Of a stretch of DNA of 63,072 nt, positions 38,369-47,416 are shown piece by piece. Below the pieces are notes generated by a model. That model was not told the origin of the DNA, did no database searches, and worked only from the letters and a program-made list of their open reading frames with translations. The position numbers were made by a program, and so were the translations under genes. Positions within the stretch are counted from its first letter, which is position 1. Every line of letters starts with the position of its first letter. The stretch is from Planctomycetaceae bacterium. Lineage in GTDB: Bacteria; Planctomycetota; Planctomycetia; Pirellulales; Pirellulaceae. The stretch is taken from NCBI GenBank assembly GCA_024638965.1, contig JAHEJI010000005.1, positions 1-63,072 on the forward strand. Reading direction: 5' to 3'.

Positions 38369-41300
38369 TCACCTGTGTTCTCTTGTCGCGGTACGAATTT
38401 CGTCGGTGGCCGGATTCCACTCGATTTTGTCGCCGAAGATGTTGATTGGCTTGGAATCTCCATTTTTTCGAACTAGCTTTGAACCGCCCTCAAGGTAAGC
38501 GACCTGGTCGTCGGTATTAAATTTGATGCGCTCAGCTCTTAATTCATATTCGTCATCGATTAGCGTTGCTGAACCTTCGAGGTCCAGGCCCCACCCGACA
38601 CCGCAGACAGCATATTTCACCTGGTCTGCCGTGACGCACATCGCACTTAAGCGGCACCGCACATTGCCCGAAAAGCGAAGGTCAAAGTCCTTCAGCTCAT
38701 CTTGCAATCGAATCTCGATTTCACCCGAGGCTCCGGTGATTTGGAGTTCATGATCGTCTGTCTTGACCGATAAAGTAAGTTGTTCGCCGCGTATGAGAAT
38801 CCGGCTATTGTCAATCTCATATTGCAGCTTGCCGTCGATTTCGAGATTAAGCTTCATGATTCGAAGGGCATCGATTAGCGGTTGCAGACTTTTTCCAGAT
38901 TCCGGCTTTTTTTCGGAGCGAATCGTCAAATGCGCGTCAATTTGCGATTCCTGTTTGGCCGGTGGCGCGGCAGTTTTCGCCTTGTTTTCCGTTTTCCCAG
39001 GCAATGTACGCGATGTGGTTTCAAGGCGATGTTTTACCTCATCCAAATCGTGGACCGGTGGCAATCGCGATGAGCCCGTCACGACAGCTCTCGTTTTGCG
39101 GTTTGGTTTTTCAGGTGTGTAAATAGCGCCGGGAGTTTCTGGAAATACCGAAGTGCACTTCAGCATTACCAGCAGAGCTCCTTGTTCGCGTTTCGAGTTT
39201 TCGTGGAAACTCCCCAATACCAAAGTCTGTCCATTTGGAACGTCTAACGACGATCGAATCTGACTGGTGGAGACCTCAGGAATCTGAATCTTCGCCGTCT
39301 CCTCCCCGACCTCCACTGGAACCCCGGCCGTGTCAACAGACAAGATTTGAGAAAGCTCGACTTGGCAATCGAGATTAATCAAATCAGCATCCTTCGCAGT
39401 TGCACGCAAATTGACTCGAGTGCCTTCATTTATTACGCGAACAATTGGCTGAAACTTGTCGGTAAGTTGTCCTTGCGGATCCTTTATTCGAGTTAGCCCA
39501 ACCACAAACGGACGTTGTTCACCATCAATTACTGAGGCTTCTTGTCCACTGAACATCGTGACCGTAGGCGCCTGGATGATGTCAAATTCGATGCGTCCTT
39601 TTGCTTTTTGGACCACCGCGTCGATTAAATCTTGTTCGATAACAGCGTAGAGAACCGGAGACGTTTTCTCGACGAACGAAGTAACACTTACATTCGAGCT
39701 TGGTCTTGCATCAAAAGGGTACGTCAATGGTAGCAGCTTAGCATCCTCGACGTTTTTCGGTTGACCAGAATTCCCACTGGAGAGTGGAACCGTGGTGGAA
39801 GCCTGAACAACCTTGTGATTTGTTTTGGTTTCAAGTTTTCCCAGAGTCGCAACGTTGGAAGGGGCAACCGACCATTCGAAGCCGACATTTTTCAACTCCG
39901 CCCGTGGCATAAAAATAAATTTCGATTCCACGATAATTTGATTTACTCCATATTCACGCATGCACTGAATTCGATTCGAAACCGTTTCCAGTACTTCTTT
40001 CGTGTCGTAGACGAAGAGTCTGTCATTCAGGATCTTCATCGTCGGCTCTTGATCACCAAGCCGAATGATGCCATCCTCGCGTGCAAGTTGAATGTCCCGA
40101 GCCAGCGGTGTCGAGCTTTCCCCGTTTGGGCCAGGGTAACGGCAAGGCAGTTCGAGGATTAGCCGTTTCTCCGGCGAATGAGTTTTGAGATTTTCTTGAC
40201 GAATTTTTTGCAAGATCGAAGCGACTTCAAAAATTTGGAAGCTCCATTCCGATTTATTATTTCGCCCGTCAACTCGAGGCTTTGCCGGAACCAGAGGTTG
40301 GTTTGCCAGAATGGGTCGTTTCAGCCCCGGATCCTGAGCGAAAACCAAAGCCGCGCCAGGTAAAACAAACGCGCCGCAAATCAATATGACCAACCATACC
40401 CAAACTGGCGTTCGGCGATGATTTCCATTTCCTAAATTCATAACTCTCTCCAATCGAGCTGAGGTGATGTCCACGGCGCGGACGCCCGGCAACGCCGGAG
40501 CCACGCGGAGACGGTGTTTGTGTTCCAGAACTTCCAGCAATCCACGGGCGTAAGTCGCGGGCTGACAACCGAGGCACATGACTGTTTCTTCATCGCAACT
40601 TCGTTCGGATTCACAAGTGACCATGCGGACTGCGAACCAAACCAGGGGGTGGAACCAAAACAGGCTTTTGGCGATCGTTTGGACCAGCGCCCACCACAAG
40701 TCACCGCGTCGAATGTGGATCAGTTCGTGCGCCAGCAAAGGTTCCAACTCAGCGTTCGACTTGTTTTTCACAATCGAAGCGGGCAACAAAACCGTAGGAC
40801 GGATTAAACCAAGAACCGCAGGACCGAGAGGACCTTCCAAAACTCGTAATCGCACGCGACGATTAACGCCAAGCTGTCTAGCCAGACGCTGAAGCGTGGC
40901 ATTGAGCCCAGGTATGTCGACAAGTGAAAGCTCGCCTCCTACGGCCAACTCGCTGCGTCGTGAACGAATGCGGTAAAGAAACAAACCAAATCGCACTATT
41001 GTCACGAGAAAGCCAATTCCAACTCCGAACATCCAAATCCAAACAACCGCAGATAACCGGCGGTTTGCGATGGTCATTTTTGATTCGGAAGAATCGAGGG
41101 ACTGCATGCTTGCTGACGTCGCGGCCGGAGAGTGGGGCCGGGATTCAATTTTGCGAAACTCTCGGCTCGCCGTGTCGCGCTGGGTGTGAACAACGATTCG
41201 ATCGGCTATGAATCCTGATTTGGGAGAATCGGTGGATCTCGAGTCGAGCGGTGTTTCGCGAGCGACGACAGAAGCATCTTGAGCGGTCAACCAGCTGAAT

Positions 41301-41482
41301 GGGCTAACGGGGCTACTCCAGATCGGTGGAGTGATGCACTTGATCAACACCAGCACCCAAAGTGCATGGGCCAAGTGCGGACGATCCTTGGCAAAAAGTC
41401 GAACGGCAAACCAAACGGCGGCGATCAACAAAGTGACTTGGCATGTTTGTGTGGTCAGAAGAGAAAGCAATTCTTGAGTCAT
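38369..41482 (-). CDS. M56 (BlaR1-like) peptidase fused to secretin-like and LptA/OstA-like domains
   Basis: This 1037-aa protein has TM helices at about residues 11-30, 36-50, 145-170 and 357-382 (four in all), as in BlaR1/MecR1. The zinc-protease motif HELIH is at 253-257, and the downstream SCDEE is at 295-299. The extracytoplasmic part is unusual. At about 500-785 it resembles a secretin-type C-terminal beta domain (IEFDIIQAPTVTMFSGQEAS, VSTSQIRSSLDVPNGQTLVLG). At about 850-1037 it resembles LptA/OstA (LQYEIDNSRILIRGEQL, LRAERIKFNTDDQVAYLEGG). BlaR1 normally has a beta-lactam-binding domain there; none is visible. It overlaps the blaI-like gene by 4 bp (ATGA). Inferred role: it senses an envelope signal and cleaves or inactivates BlaI. 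Confidence 0.88.
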   Translation of the reverse strand: MTQELLSLLTTQTCQVTLLIAAVWFAVRLFAKDRPHLAHALWVLVLIKCITPPIWSSPVSPFSWLTAQDASVVARETPLDSRSTDSPKSGFIADRIVVHTQRDTASREFRKIESRPHSPAATSASMQSLDSSESKMTIANRRLSAVVWIWMFGVGIGFLVTIVRFGLFLYRIRSRRSELAVGGELSLVDIPGLNATLQRLARQLGVNRRVRLRVLEGPLGPAVLGLIRPTVLLPASIVKNKSNAELEPLLAHELIHIRRGDLWWALVQTIAKSLFWFHPLVWFAVRMVTCESERSCDEETVMCLGCQPATYARGLLEVLEHKHRLRVAPALPGVRAVDITSARLERVMNLGNGNHRRTPVWVWLVILICGAFVLPGAALVFAQDPGLKRPILANQPLVPAKPRVDGRNNKSEWSFQIFEVASILQKIRQENLKTHSPEKRLILELPCRYPGPNGESSTPLARDIQLAREDGIIRLGDQEPTMKILNDRLFVYDTKEVLETVSNRIQCMREYGVNQIIVESKFIFMPRAELKNVGFEWSVAPSNVATLGKLETKTNHKVVQASTTVPLSSGNSGQPKNVEDAKLLPLTYPFDARPSSNVSVTSFVEKTSPVLYAVIEQDLIDAVVQKAKGRIEFDIIQAPTVTMFSGQEASVIDGEQRPFVVGLTRIKDPQGQLTDKFQPIVRVINEGTRVNLRATAKDADLINLDCQVELSQILSVDTAGVPVEVGEETAKIQIPEVSTSQIRSSLDVPNGQTLVLGSFHENSKREQGALLVMLKCTSVFPETPGAIYTPEKPNRKTRAVVTGSSRLPPVHDLDEVKHRLETTSRTLPGKTENKAKTAAPPAKQESQIDAHLTIRSEKKPESGKSLQPLIDALRIMKLNLEIDGKLQYEIDNSRILIRGEQLTLSVKTDDHELQITGASGEIEIRLQDELKDFDLRFSGNVRCRLSAMCVTADQVKYAVCGVGWGLDLEGSATLIDDEYELRAERIKFNTDDQVAYLEGGSKLVRKNGDSKPINIFGDKIEWNPATDEIRTATREHR

Positions 41483-41868
41483 TGTTTCTTTCCCCCTTGA
41501 TCTAGTTGGTCAATCAAGTCACGAAGTTCGGCGATACCTTCTTTGGTAATCTCGCGTTCTTCGATCAGATGTCGGACGAGTGGCATGGTTTCGCCAGCGA
41601 AAAGTCGCTGCACGAGATCGTCGACCGTTTCTCGAATTACGGTTCGGCGTTTCGTACGGGCAGAATAGATCCGCACACGGCCGTCGAGTTTTGAGTTGGC
41701 GTGGCCTTTGGATTCCAGACGACGGAGGTAAGTCTGCACGGTGGAGAAATCCATTTTTCTTGAGTCGGGTAATGCCTCGAATACGCCCCGAACCGTAGCT
41801 GGACCGACTTCCCAAAGTGCTCGGGCCACTTCCATTTCACCCTTTGATAACGCAGGACGATCAACCAT
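41479..41868 (-). CDS. BlaI/MecI-family repressor
   Basis: This 129-aa winged-helix repressor has an N-terminal wHTH (LSKGEMEVARALWEVGPATV, DFSTVQTYLRRLESKGHA) and a C-terminal dimerisation helix pair ending KEGIAELRDLIDQL. I start at the ATG at 41868 because AAGGAG lies 6 bp upstream; longer in-frame starts run into the control region. It is co-transcribed and translationally coupled with the M56 fusion. Family knowledge: the paired M56 peptidase removes BlaI by proteolysis. Two matching dyads upstream (41934-41975) are candidate operators. Confidence 0.93.
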   Translation of the reverse strand: MVDRPALSKGEMEVARALWEVGPATVRGVFEALPDSRKMDFSTVQTYLRRLESKGHANSKLDGRVRIYSARTKRRTVIRETVDDLVQRLFAGETMPLVRHLIEEREITKEGIAELRDLIDQLDQGGKKQ

Positions 41869-41933
41869 CCTTCTCTCCTTGCATGTTGTGAATGGGCCGT
41901 GTTCGCCCACAGCTGCAAACATATCTGGCTCAT

Positions 41934-41949
41934 GCGTACGCTTGTACGC
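41934..41949. promoter_or_regulatory. Candidate BlaI operator, site 1
   Basis: GCGTAC-N4-GTACGC is a perfect 6-bp dyad in the 226-bp region between the divergent blaI-like and S9 peptidase genes. The core CGTAC-N4-GTACG is repeated in site 2, with centres 27 bp apart. Dyads built on TAC/GTA are typical of BlaI/MecI operators. Confidence 0.7.
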
Positions 41950-41961
41950 CAAAAGATTACA

Positions 41962-41975
41962 CGTACATCCGTACG
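41962..41975. promoter_or_regulatory. Candidate BlaI operator, site 2
   Basis: CGTAC-N4-GTACG is a perfect 5-bp dyad sharing its core and 4-bp spacer with site 1. Two dimers could bind side by side and control both divergent genes. Confidence 0.7.
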
Positions 41976-42094
41976 CGAGGCAAGAGGGATTTTTGAATGT
42001 GCCAGCATTCGTGACGGGAAGTGACTACTTGAGTGATTTTGCAGGCACGATATGTTTGAGGCATTCGTTCACTACGGCAAAAAGGAGACTTTCG

Positions 42095-44047
42095 TTGGCT
42101 GGTCGAGAATTAATTCCACGTGAAGTGTTGTTTGGCAATCCGGAACGGACGTCGGTTCGCATCAGCCCCGACGGGAAGATGCTTGGTTTTCTTGCGCCTC
42201 GTGAAGGCGTAATGAATGTGCACGTCTGTCCAATCCATGACATCGACGCGGCGACGCCCGTTACCGATGATAAAACGACGGGTATCTCGCAATTCTTCTG
42301 GTGTTACACGAACAAGCATCTGCTTTTTCTTCAAGACGACAATGGCGACGAAGATTTTCACCTTTATTCTGTCGACCTCGAATCCGACAAGACGATCGAC
42401 TTGACTCCATTCGACCAGATTTCCGCCCAAGTCGTGCACCAAAGTCATCGCCATCCAGAAGAGATTTTAGTTGGAATCAATGATCGTGGCGAACATTGGT
42501 TTCACGACGTCCATCGAGTGAATGTGGCGACCGGCGAACGCCAGCTGCTGGTTCAAAACGACTCGTTCATAGGGTTTGTTTCTGACAATGACTACAACGT
42601 TCGAGTTGCAGTGACTTATTCCGCCGAAGCCGAACTGTTGATGTTCAAATCGGATTCTGACGCCGAAGGCGGATGGGTGCCGTGGATAACCGTTGGCGTA
42701 GAGGACACCCTAACGACCGCGCCGTTTGCTTTCGACAAAACCGGAAGCAAGTTGTTCTTTATCGATAGTCGAAATCGTAACACCGCTTCGTTGAAATCGA
42801 TCGACGTAGAATCGGAGACACAAGAAACACTGTTTGCAACCGATCAGGCCGACATTAACGGGGCGATGATTCACCCGACCGAAGCCAACATCGAGGCGGT
42901 AACCTACACCTATCAACGCGAGAAATGGGAAATCCTGGATGATTCGATTCGTTCTGATATTGACTATTTGAAGAAGGTCGAATCTGGCGAGTTACAAATC
43001 ACCAGTCGAACGCTGGATGACAGGAAATGGACCGTCGCCTACACACTCGACGACGGCCCGGTCAAATACTATCTGTACGATCGAGACGCTCAGAACGCCG
43101 ATTTTCTTTTTTGCCACCGACCGGAACTCGAGCGGTTGGAACTCTGTAAAATGCATTCAATGATTATCAAGTCCCGGGATGGTCTCGATCTAGTCAGTTA
43201 TTTGACTTTGCCGATCGATAGTGATCCAGACAATGGCGGTCGGCCGCAGACGGCGTTGCCAATGGTCTTGCTGGTTCATGGCGGCCCTTGGCACCGCGAT
43301 ACCTGGGGATACGATCCTATGCATCAAATGTTGGCAAATCGGGGCTATGCCGTGCTGGCGGTAAACTTTCGAGGAAGCACGGGATTTGGAAAAAACTTCA
43401 TTAACGCGGCCAACCTTGAGTGGGCTGGCAAAATGCATGACGACTTGATCGACGCGGTTAACTGGGCCGTCAACGAAGGCATCGCAATCAAAGACCGAAT
43501 CGCAGTCATGGGGGGAAGTTACGGAGGTTACGCCGCCCTGGTGGGACTGACTTTTACGCCCGACGTGTTTGCTTGTGGGATCGACATCGTGGGTCCAAGC
43601 AACTTGATCACGCTGATGCAAAACCCGCCCCCGTACTGGATGCCGATCATGCCCATGATGCAGACGCGAGTCGGTGACTTTATGACCGAAGCAGGGGGAG
43701 AGTTTTTGGAGTCCCGTTCGCCGCTTTTTCACGTCGACAAAATCTCGCGACCCTTGTTGATCGGTCAAGGCGCAACGGATCCGCGGGTCAAACAAGAGGA
43801 ATCGGACCAAATCGTCGAGGCAATGACGGCGAAGAACATTCCCGTTACCTATGTGCTGTTTCCCGAAGAGGGACACGGATTCAGCCGGCCGGAAAACGAT
43901 ATCTCATTCAATGCAATTACCGAGGCGTTTTTGGCTGAGCATCTCGGCGGGCGTTACGAACCGATTGGCGACGCTTTTAAGGGGGCAAAATTCGAAGTGC
44001 CATCTGGCGCTGAGGGAGTACCTGGATTGGCCGCGGTGGTGAGCTGA
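42095..44047 (+). CDS. S9 prolyl-oligopeptidase-family serine peptidase
   Basis: This is a cytoplasmic peptidase of about 650 aa. The N-terminal half is a beta-propeller (SVRISPDGKMLGFLAP, FFWCYTNKHLLFLQDDNGDED). The C-terminal half is an alpha/beta hydrolase with nucleophile in GGSYGGY (about residue 475), Asp in GATDPRVKQEES and His in EEGHGFSRP. No signal peptide is seen. I use the TTG at 42095 because AAGGAG lies 7 bp upstream and homology-like sequence begins there (REVLFGNPERTSV). The open frame extends further upstream into the operator region but has no good start. It is divergent from blaI and may belong to the BlaI regulon. Confidence 0.92.
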   Translation: MAGRELIPREVLFGNPERTSVRISPDGKMLGFLAPREGVMNVHVCPIHDIDAATPVTDDKTTGISQFFWCYTNKHLLFLQDDNGDEDFHLYSVDLESDKTIDLTPFDQISAQVVHQSHRHPEEILVGINDRGEHWFHDVHRVNVATGERQLLVQNDSFIGFVSDNDYNVRVAVTYSAEAELLMFKSDSDAEGGWVPWITVGVEDTLTTAPFAFDKTGSKLFFIDSRNRNTASLKSIDVESETQETLFATDQADINGAMIHPTEANIEAVTYTYQREKWEILDDSIRSDIDYLKKVESGELQITSRTLDDRKWTVAYTLDDGPVKYYLYDRDAQNADFLFCHRPELERLELCKMHSMIIKSRDGLDLVSYLTLPIDSDPDNGGRPQTALPMVLLVHGGPWHRDTWGYDPMHQMLANRGYAVLAVNFRGSTGFGKNFINAANLEWAGKMHDDLIDAVNWAVNEGIAIKDRIAVMGGSYGGYAALVGLTFTPDVFACGIDIVGPSNLITLMQNPPPYWMPIMPMMQTRVGDFMTEAGGEFLESRSPLFHVDKISRPLLIGQGATDPRVKQEESDQIVEAMTAKNIPVTYVLFPEEGHGFSRPENDISFNAITEAFLAEHLGGRYEPIGDAFKGAKFEVPSGAEGVPGLAAVVS

Positions 44048-44070
44048 AGACGAATCTGGTGATCTAAGCG

Positions 44071-44520
44071 TTACCATTCCTCTTCGCCGTTGATGATGAT
44101 CTCCGTATATTTCGGCAAGTTCTCATAATCTTTTAGGTACCCCTCCTCGATCTGCAACTCGTCGGTCAAAAACAAAGTGTACACATTTTGCTTTTTCAAC
44201 GGTCCAAAATCATCTAAACGGTAACGCATCCTGAATCGTTGTCCGGGTTTCAAATCCAAAAGCTTTTTCTGATTCAACTTTTCGATCAAGCACAAGAAAT
44301 CAAAATATTCAGAAGTGCCATCAGCCGTTACCCGGGAGTATCGATAGCCCAATTGACCGTGCACTAATCCTTGATCATCGAGTTGCAGATTATTATTCGT
44401 GATTTCGAAATTTGCCGTTACCAAGTCGTCCGGTTTGGCGATCCAAATTGCAATCGCCGCGGCGAAAACCAGAATCAACAGCCATTTCAGGCTGAACTGG
44501 AATGACTTGGATGACTTCAA
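44071..44520 (-). CDS. Small membrane-anchored protein of unknown function
   Basis: This 149-aa protein has a single N-terminal helix introduced by FQFSLKWLLILVFAAAI, a type of anchor sequence common in planctomycete proteins. A small, probably beta-rich periplasmic domain follows with GDxx-like acidic tail (EIIINGEEEW). It contains a repeated pattern of aromatic/acidic residues but no motif I can name. It overlaps the ZnuA-fold lipoprotein gene by 4 bp (ATGA), so it belongs functionally with the ABC operon. GDYXXLXY-type or accessory subunit functions cannot be assigned. Confidence 0.75.
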   Translation of the reverse strand: MKSSKSFQFSLKWLLILVFAAAIAIWIAKPDDLVTANFEITNNNLQLDDQGLVHGQLGYRYSRVTADGTSEYFDFLCLIEKLNQKKLLDLKPGQRFRMRYRLDDFGPLKKQNVYTLFLTDELQIEEGYLKDYENLPKYTEIIINGEEEW

Positions 44521-45524
44521 GGTCTCTGCTCAACAGCGGATTGATGAAGCTTCATGTTTAAGTTGTCAATGTTGGTTTTCATGACAGTAAGGTAATCGCC
44601 GGTATCGGGATTCTGATCTAGCGTATCCAGTAAACAGGGCGATAAGTTAAGTTCCACCGCATAGTTTTTGCCCAGAGATTTTTCTAACCCGTAGGCCCCG
44701 TTGGCGGGAATTAGGAAAACAAGCTTGGAATTCGAGGCGCCCCGGATGTCCTCCAGCTTTTTTTCGAGCTGTTGTCTTCGAGTTCCATCGTCATCATTAC
44801 CCAGCCACAACAAGTGATGATCGGTGATGCTGGCCGCTCGAGTCATAAATTTGAATAGTGGGTTAATCGACACAACCTGTTTTTCGTCGTCTGCTCCCAC
44901 GCTCGTTAACAATTCTGACAGGTCATCCAAATCATTTGCCAGCGCTTGGTAGTTCGAATCAAATTCCTCTGCCCGTTCTGGATAAGTCTTAGCAAGGTCT
45001 TTGACGATTTTCTTCGCTTGCTTTTTTGCGATTGCAGGATCGAGCCATGTGTAGGCAACCATGTACGGATGCGAATGTTCGCCTTCCGGGCCGTGCCGAT
45101 GCACGATTTTGTGGTCCTCAACCATAACGAAGTCTCGAATCGCCAGGTCGGCACAAGAATTACAAACCCTGGAGTCGGAAACAGAAACTCGCGAAAGCCA
45201 ATCGGCGTAAACAGCTCCGGGTCCGTTCACGACGACAAGATCAGCTTGCTGCAAGATGGCAACGTCTTCTTCCGTAGGCTGCCAATTTTGATCCGTAGGC
45301 CGATGGCCAACCGTAAAATCAACCTTGATATCGCTGCCCACAATTCGTTGAGTCAGATACTGCAACGGATAACTAACCGTTGCGACATGGTTCGTCAGTT
45401 TAGGTTTGAGGGCCTGATGAATGGCTGAAGACTTGTCTTCGACGGCAACTGGATCGGTTCCGCAGCCCGCGATCCCGGTGGCAACGATTAGTAAGAACAG
45501 AATCTGATGAATGCGAACAAACAC
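44517..45524 (-). CDS. ZnuA-fold (cluster A-I) substrate-binding lipoprotein
   Basis: This 335-aa lipoprotein starts at the GTG at 45524, which overlaps the permease stop by one base, followed by a type II signal peptide with lipobox IAGC. The fold follows ZnuA/TroA (VATVSYPLQYLTQRIVG, AIAKKQAKKIVKDLAKTYPERAE). A His-rich loop HRHGPEGEHSH is present. The usual ligand motifs are altered: 'DPHxYEPT' reads TDQNWQPT, 'HxWLDP' reads YTWLDP and 'SHxxF' reads INPLF. Metal binding by the canonical site is therefore doubtful. It lies between an FtsX-type permease and a small membrane protein. Confidence 0.85.
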   Translation of the reverse strand: MFVRIHQILFLLIVATGIAGCGTDPVAVEDKSSAIHQALKPKLTNHVATVSYPLQYLTQRIVGSDIKVDFTVGHRPTDQNWQPTEEDVAILQQADLVVVNGPGAVYADWLSRVSVSDSRVCNSCADLAIRDFVMVEDHKIVHRHGPEGEHSHPYMVAYTWLDPAIAKKQAKKIVKDLAKTYPERAEEFDSNYQALANDLDDLSELLTSVGADDEKQVVSINPLFKFMTRAASITDHHLLWLGNDDDGTRRQQLEKKLEDIRGASNSKLVFLIPANGAYGLEKSLGKNYAVELNLSPCLLDTLDQNPDTGDYLTVMKTNIDNLNMKLHQSAVEQRP

Positions 45525-46717
45525 TAGGAACCCAGCAACAGGGCTTGGACAATATCTCCAGAAAATCGCCAGACAACCCAAACGGCAGCGGCAAGCAGAA
45601 TTCCGGCAAACGTGAAGATAAAACCTAGCTCACCGATTTGCAACATCGCCAGCGTTCCACGGTTACATCCGATTTTTGACATGGTTTGCATTTCACGATG
45701 CCTCAGTTTGAGCGAAAGCAGGATCACCAAAAACAGCAAAAGCGATGTTGAAACGGCAATCAAGACCGCGTTAGCATCAAAGAACTTTTTGACTTGAAAC
45801 ACGATGCTCATCAACTCGCGGACAACAATGCTCGGCTTCGCGAACTGGGCGTTTGGTTTTTCTGTTTCATAATAACCTTGCAGGATCGTTTCGTTTTTGA
45901 CGTCCGGGGCAACGGCAATAATCGCCGTGATTGGGAAATCCCCTAAATCACCATGAAAATGAAACGAACCGATGTTTTCGGGTGTGATTTCGGTGAAGGG
46001 TAACACAGCGGCATTTGCAACAATGGTATCATCATTGCTTTGGAGAAGTTTTTCCGAGTCTCCTTTTTCCCGTTCTTTCGTTAGATCCTGGTGGCCGTGG
46101 CCAAAACCATCGATGATCCAGGCAGTTTTCAGATCGACGAACACGGCCCAGTCGTCGGGGGAGTTTGATTCCTTCAGCACTCCACGGACTTTCATTTTGA
46201 GCGGATATCGCCCGCCAATATCGAGCACGTTTTCGCGTTCGGAAAGAAGCTCACCGCCTGAAAAAAGATCAAGTTTTTTCGCAACTTGTGATCCAACCAG
46301 GCAATCGCCCAACGTATTCAGCATCTCACCTTCGCTGACCGTCAGCTTGCGAAAGCGAAAATAGTCCAGCGACGTGGCCACAATTGGAAAACCACCTGCC
46401 TTCGTCGTGGAGTAAACCGGAATTGGTATCGCCCATCCCTTTTCCTGAATTTCCTTCACTTGCCCGTAGTCGATCGTCTCAGGCGCTTCGTTTTTGAAAT
46501 ACAGCGCATGCAACGTCAGATCGAGATTGCTGCCTTTGGCTCCAATCAGTGCGGGAGTGGAATCGGCTCGGGCAACAATCTTTTGGTTGAATTGTCGGAG
46601 CAATAGCCCAATCACGATGGGCAAAAACGCGGTCAGAAAAATGCAGCCAATCATGGTTAGCGTTTTCAACCGGTGATACATGATGTATCGCCAAGCAAGA
46701 ATCAGCGGACCCATCAT
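45524..46717 (-). CDS. FtsX/LolC-type ABC transporter permease
   Basis: This 397-aa membrane protein has an N-terminal TM (about residues 18-42) and a large periplasmic MacB-PCD-like domain (about 50-295). The C-terminal TMs start at about 315 (VLIAVSTSLLLFLVILLSL) and 361 (FIFTFAGILLAAAVWVVW). The cytoplasmic loop REMQTMSKIGCNRGTLA is typical of the coupling helix region of FtsX-like permeases. These systems extrude or mechanically act on lipoproteins or peptides rather than import solutes. It overlaps the ATPase gene by 4 bp. Confidence 0.9.
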   Translation of the reverse strand: MMGPLILAWRYIMYHRLKTLTMIGCIFLTAFLPIVIGLLLRQFNQKIVARADSTPALIGAKGSNLDLTLHALYFKNEAPETIDYGQVKEIQEKGWAIPIPVYSTTKAGGFPIVATSLDYFRFRKLTVSEGEMLNTLGDCLVGSQVAKKLDLFSGGELLSERENVLDIGGRYPLKMKVRGVLKESNSPDDWAVFVDLKTAWIIDGFGHGHQDLTKEREKGDSEKLLQSNDDTIVANAAVLPFTEITPENIGSFHFHGDLGDFPITAIIAVAPDVKNETILQGYYETEKPNAQFAKPSIVVRELMSIVFQVKKFFDANAVLIAVSTSLLLFLVILLSLKLRHREMQTMSKIGCNRGTLAMLQIGELGFIFTFAGILLAAAVWVVWRFSGDIVQALLLGS

Positions 46718-47400
46718 TTTGTGGCTCCGCTCGGGTTGTGACTGGATTGGCGAAACTGCTCAAAGTCAATCGTGCGATCAAAACCGTCAAGGATGGCCAT
46801 GTCGTGGGTAACAACGACGAGCGTTTGTTGGTTGGCTTTGCATTCGTTGAAAAGGATTTCGAGAATTTTGCGCTTGTTCGCTGGATCCAGGTTGCCCGTC
46901 GGTTCATCAGCCAACAGCAGTTTGGGTCCGGTAATCAGTGCTCGGCAAATCGCGACTCGTTGTTGTTCCCCTTGCGAAAGCTGGTTTGGATATCGGTTGA
47001 GTTTGTCCTCCAATCCGACTCGGTTGGCCAGATTTTCTGCATGTTGTTGGACGTTGCGACTTAGTTGCAGCGAAGAATTAATCAGATAGGGGAGCAGGAT
47101 GTTCTCGCGAGCCCTCAGGTATTCGACAAGTTCAAACTGTTGGAACACCATTCCGATGTGGTTGATGCGAAAATCGCGGCGTTGCGAATCCGACATTGCG
47201 GCCACGTTTTTTTGGGCGACCGTCAATTCACCGGCTTGCGGCGCTATGATTCCAGAAATCAGATTCAACAAAGTCGTTTTGCCACTGCCACTGGGCCCAA
47301 CAACAGCCACTTTTTCACCGATCCCCAGCGAGAGATGAGCGATCGACAAGACAAAGTCAGATCCGGGGTACTGAAAGCTGAGCCGAGCAATATCGATCAT
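46714..47400 (-). CDS. LolD/MacB-type ABC transporter ATPase
   Basis: This 228-aa ATPase has Walker A GPSGSGKTT, Q-loop MVFQQFELVEYL, signature LSQGEQQR, Walker B LLLADEPTGNLD and H-loop VVTHD. Spacing matches LolD/MacB-type exporters. It pairs with the FtsX-type permease that follows (4-bp overlap). It starts 16 bp after the mini secretin-like gene. Confidence 0.95.
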   Translation of the reverse strand: MIDIARLSFQYPGSDFVLSIAHLSLGIGEKVAVVGPSGSGKTTLLNLISGIIAPQAGELTVAQKNVAAMSDSQRRDFRINHIGMVFQQFELVEYLRARENILLPYLINSSLQLSRNVQQHAENLANRVGLEDKLNRYPNQLSQGEQQRVAICRALITGPKLLLADEPTGNLDPANKRKILEILFNECKANQQTLVVVTHDMAILDGFDRTIDFEQFRQSSHNPSGATK

Positions 47401-47416
47401 GAAGCGAAATAGGCCT

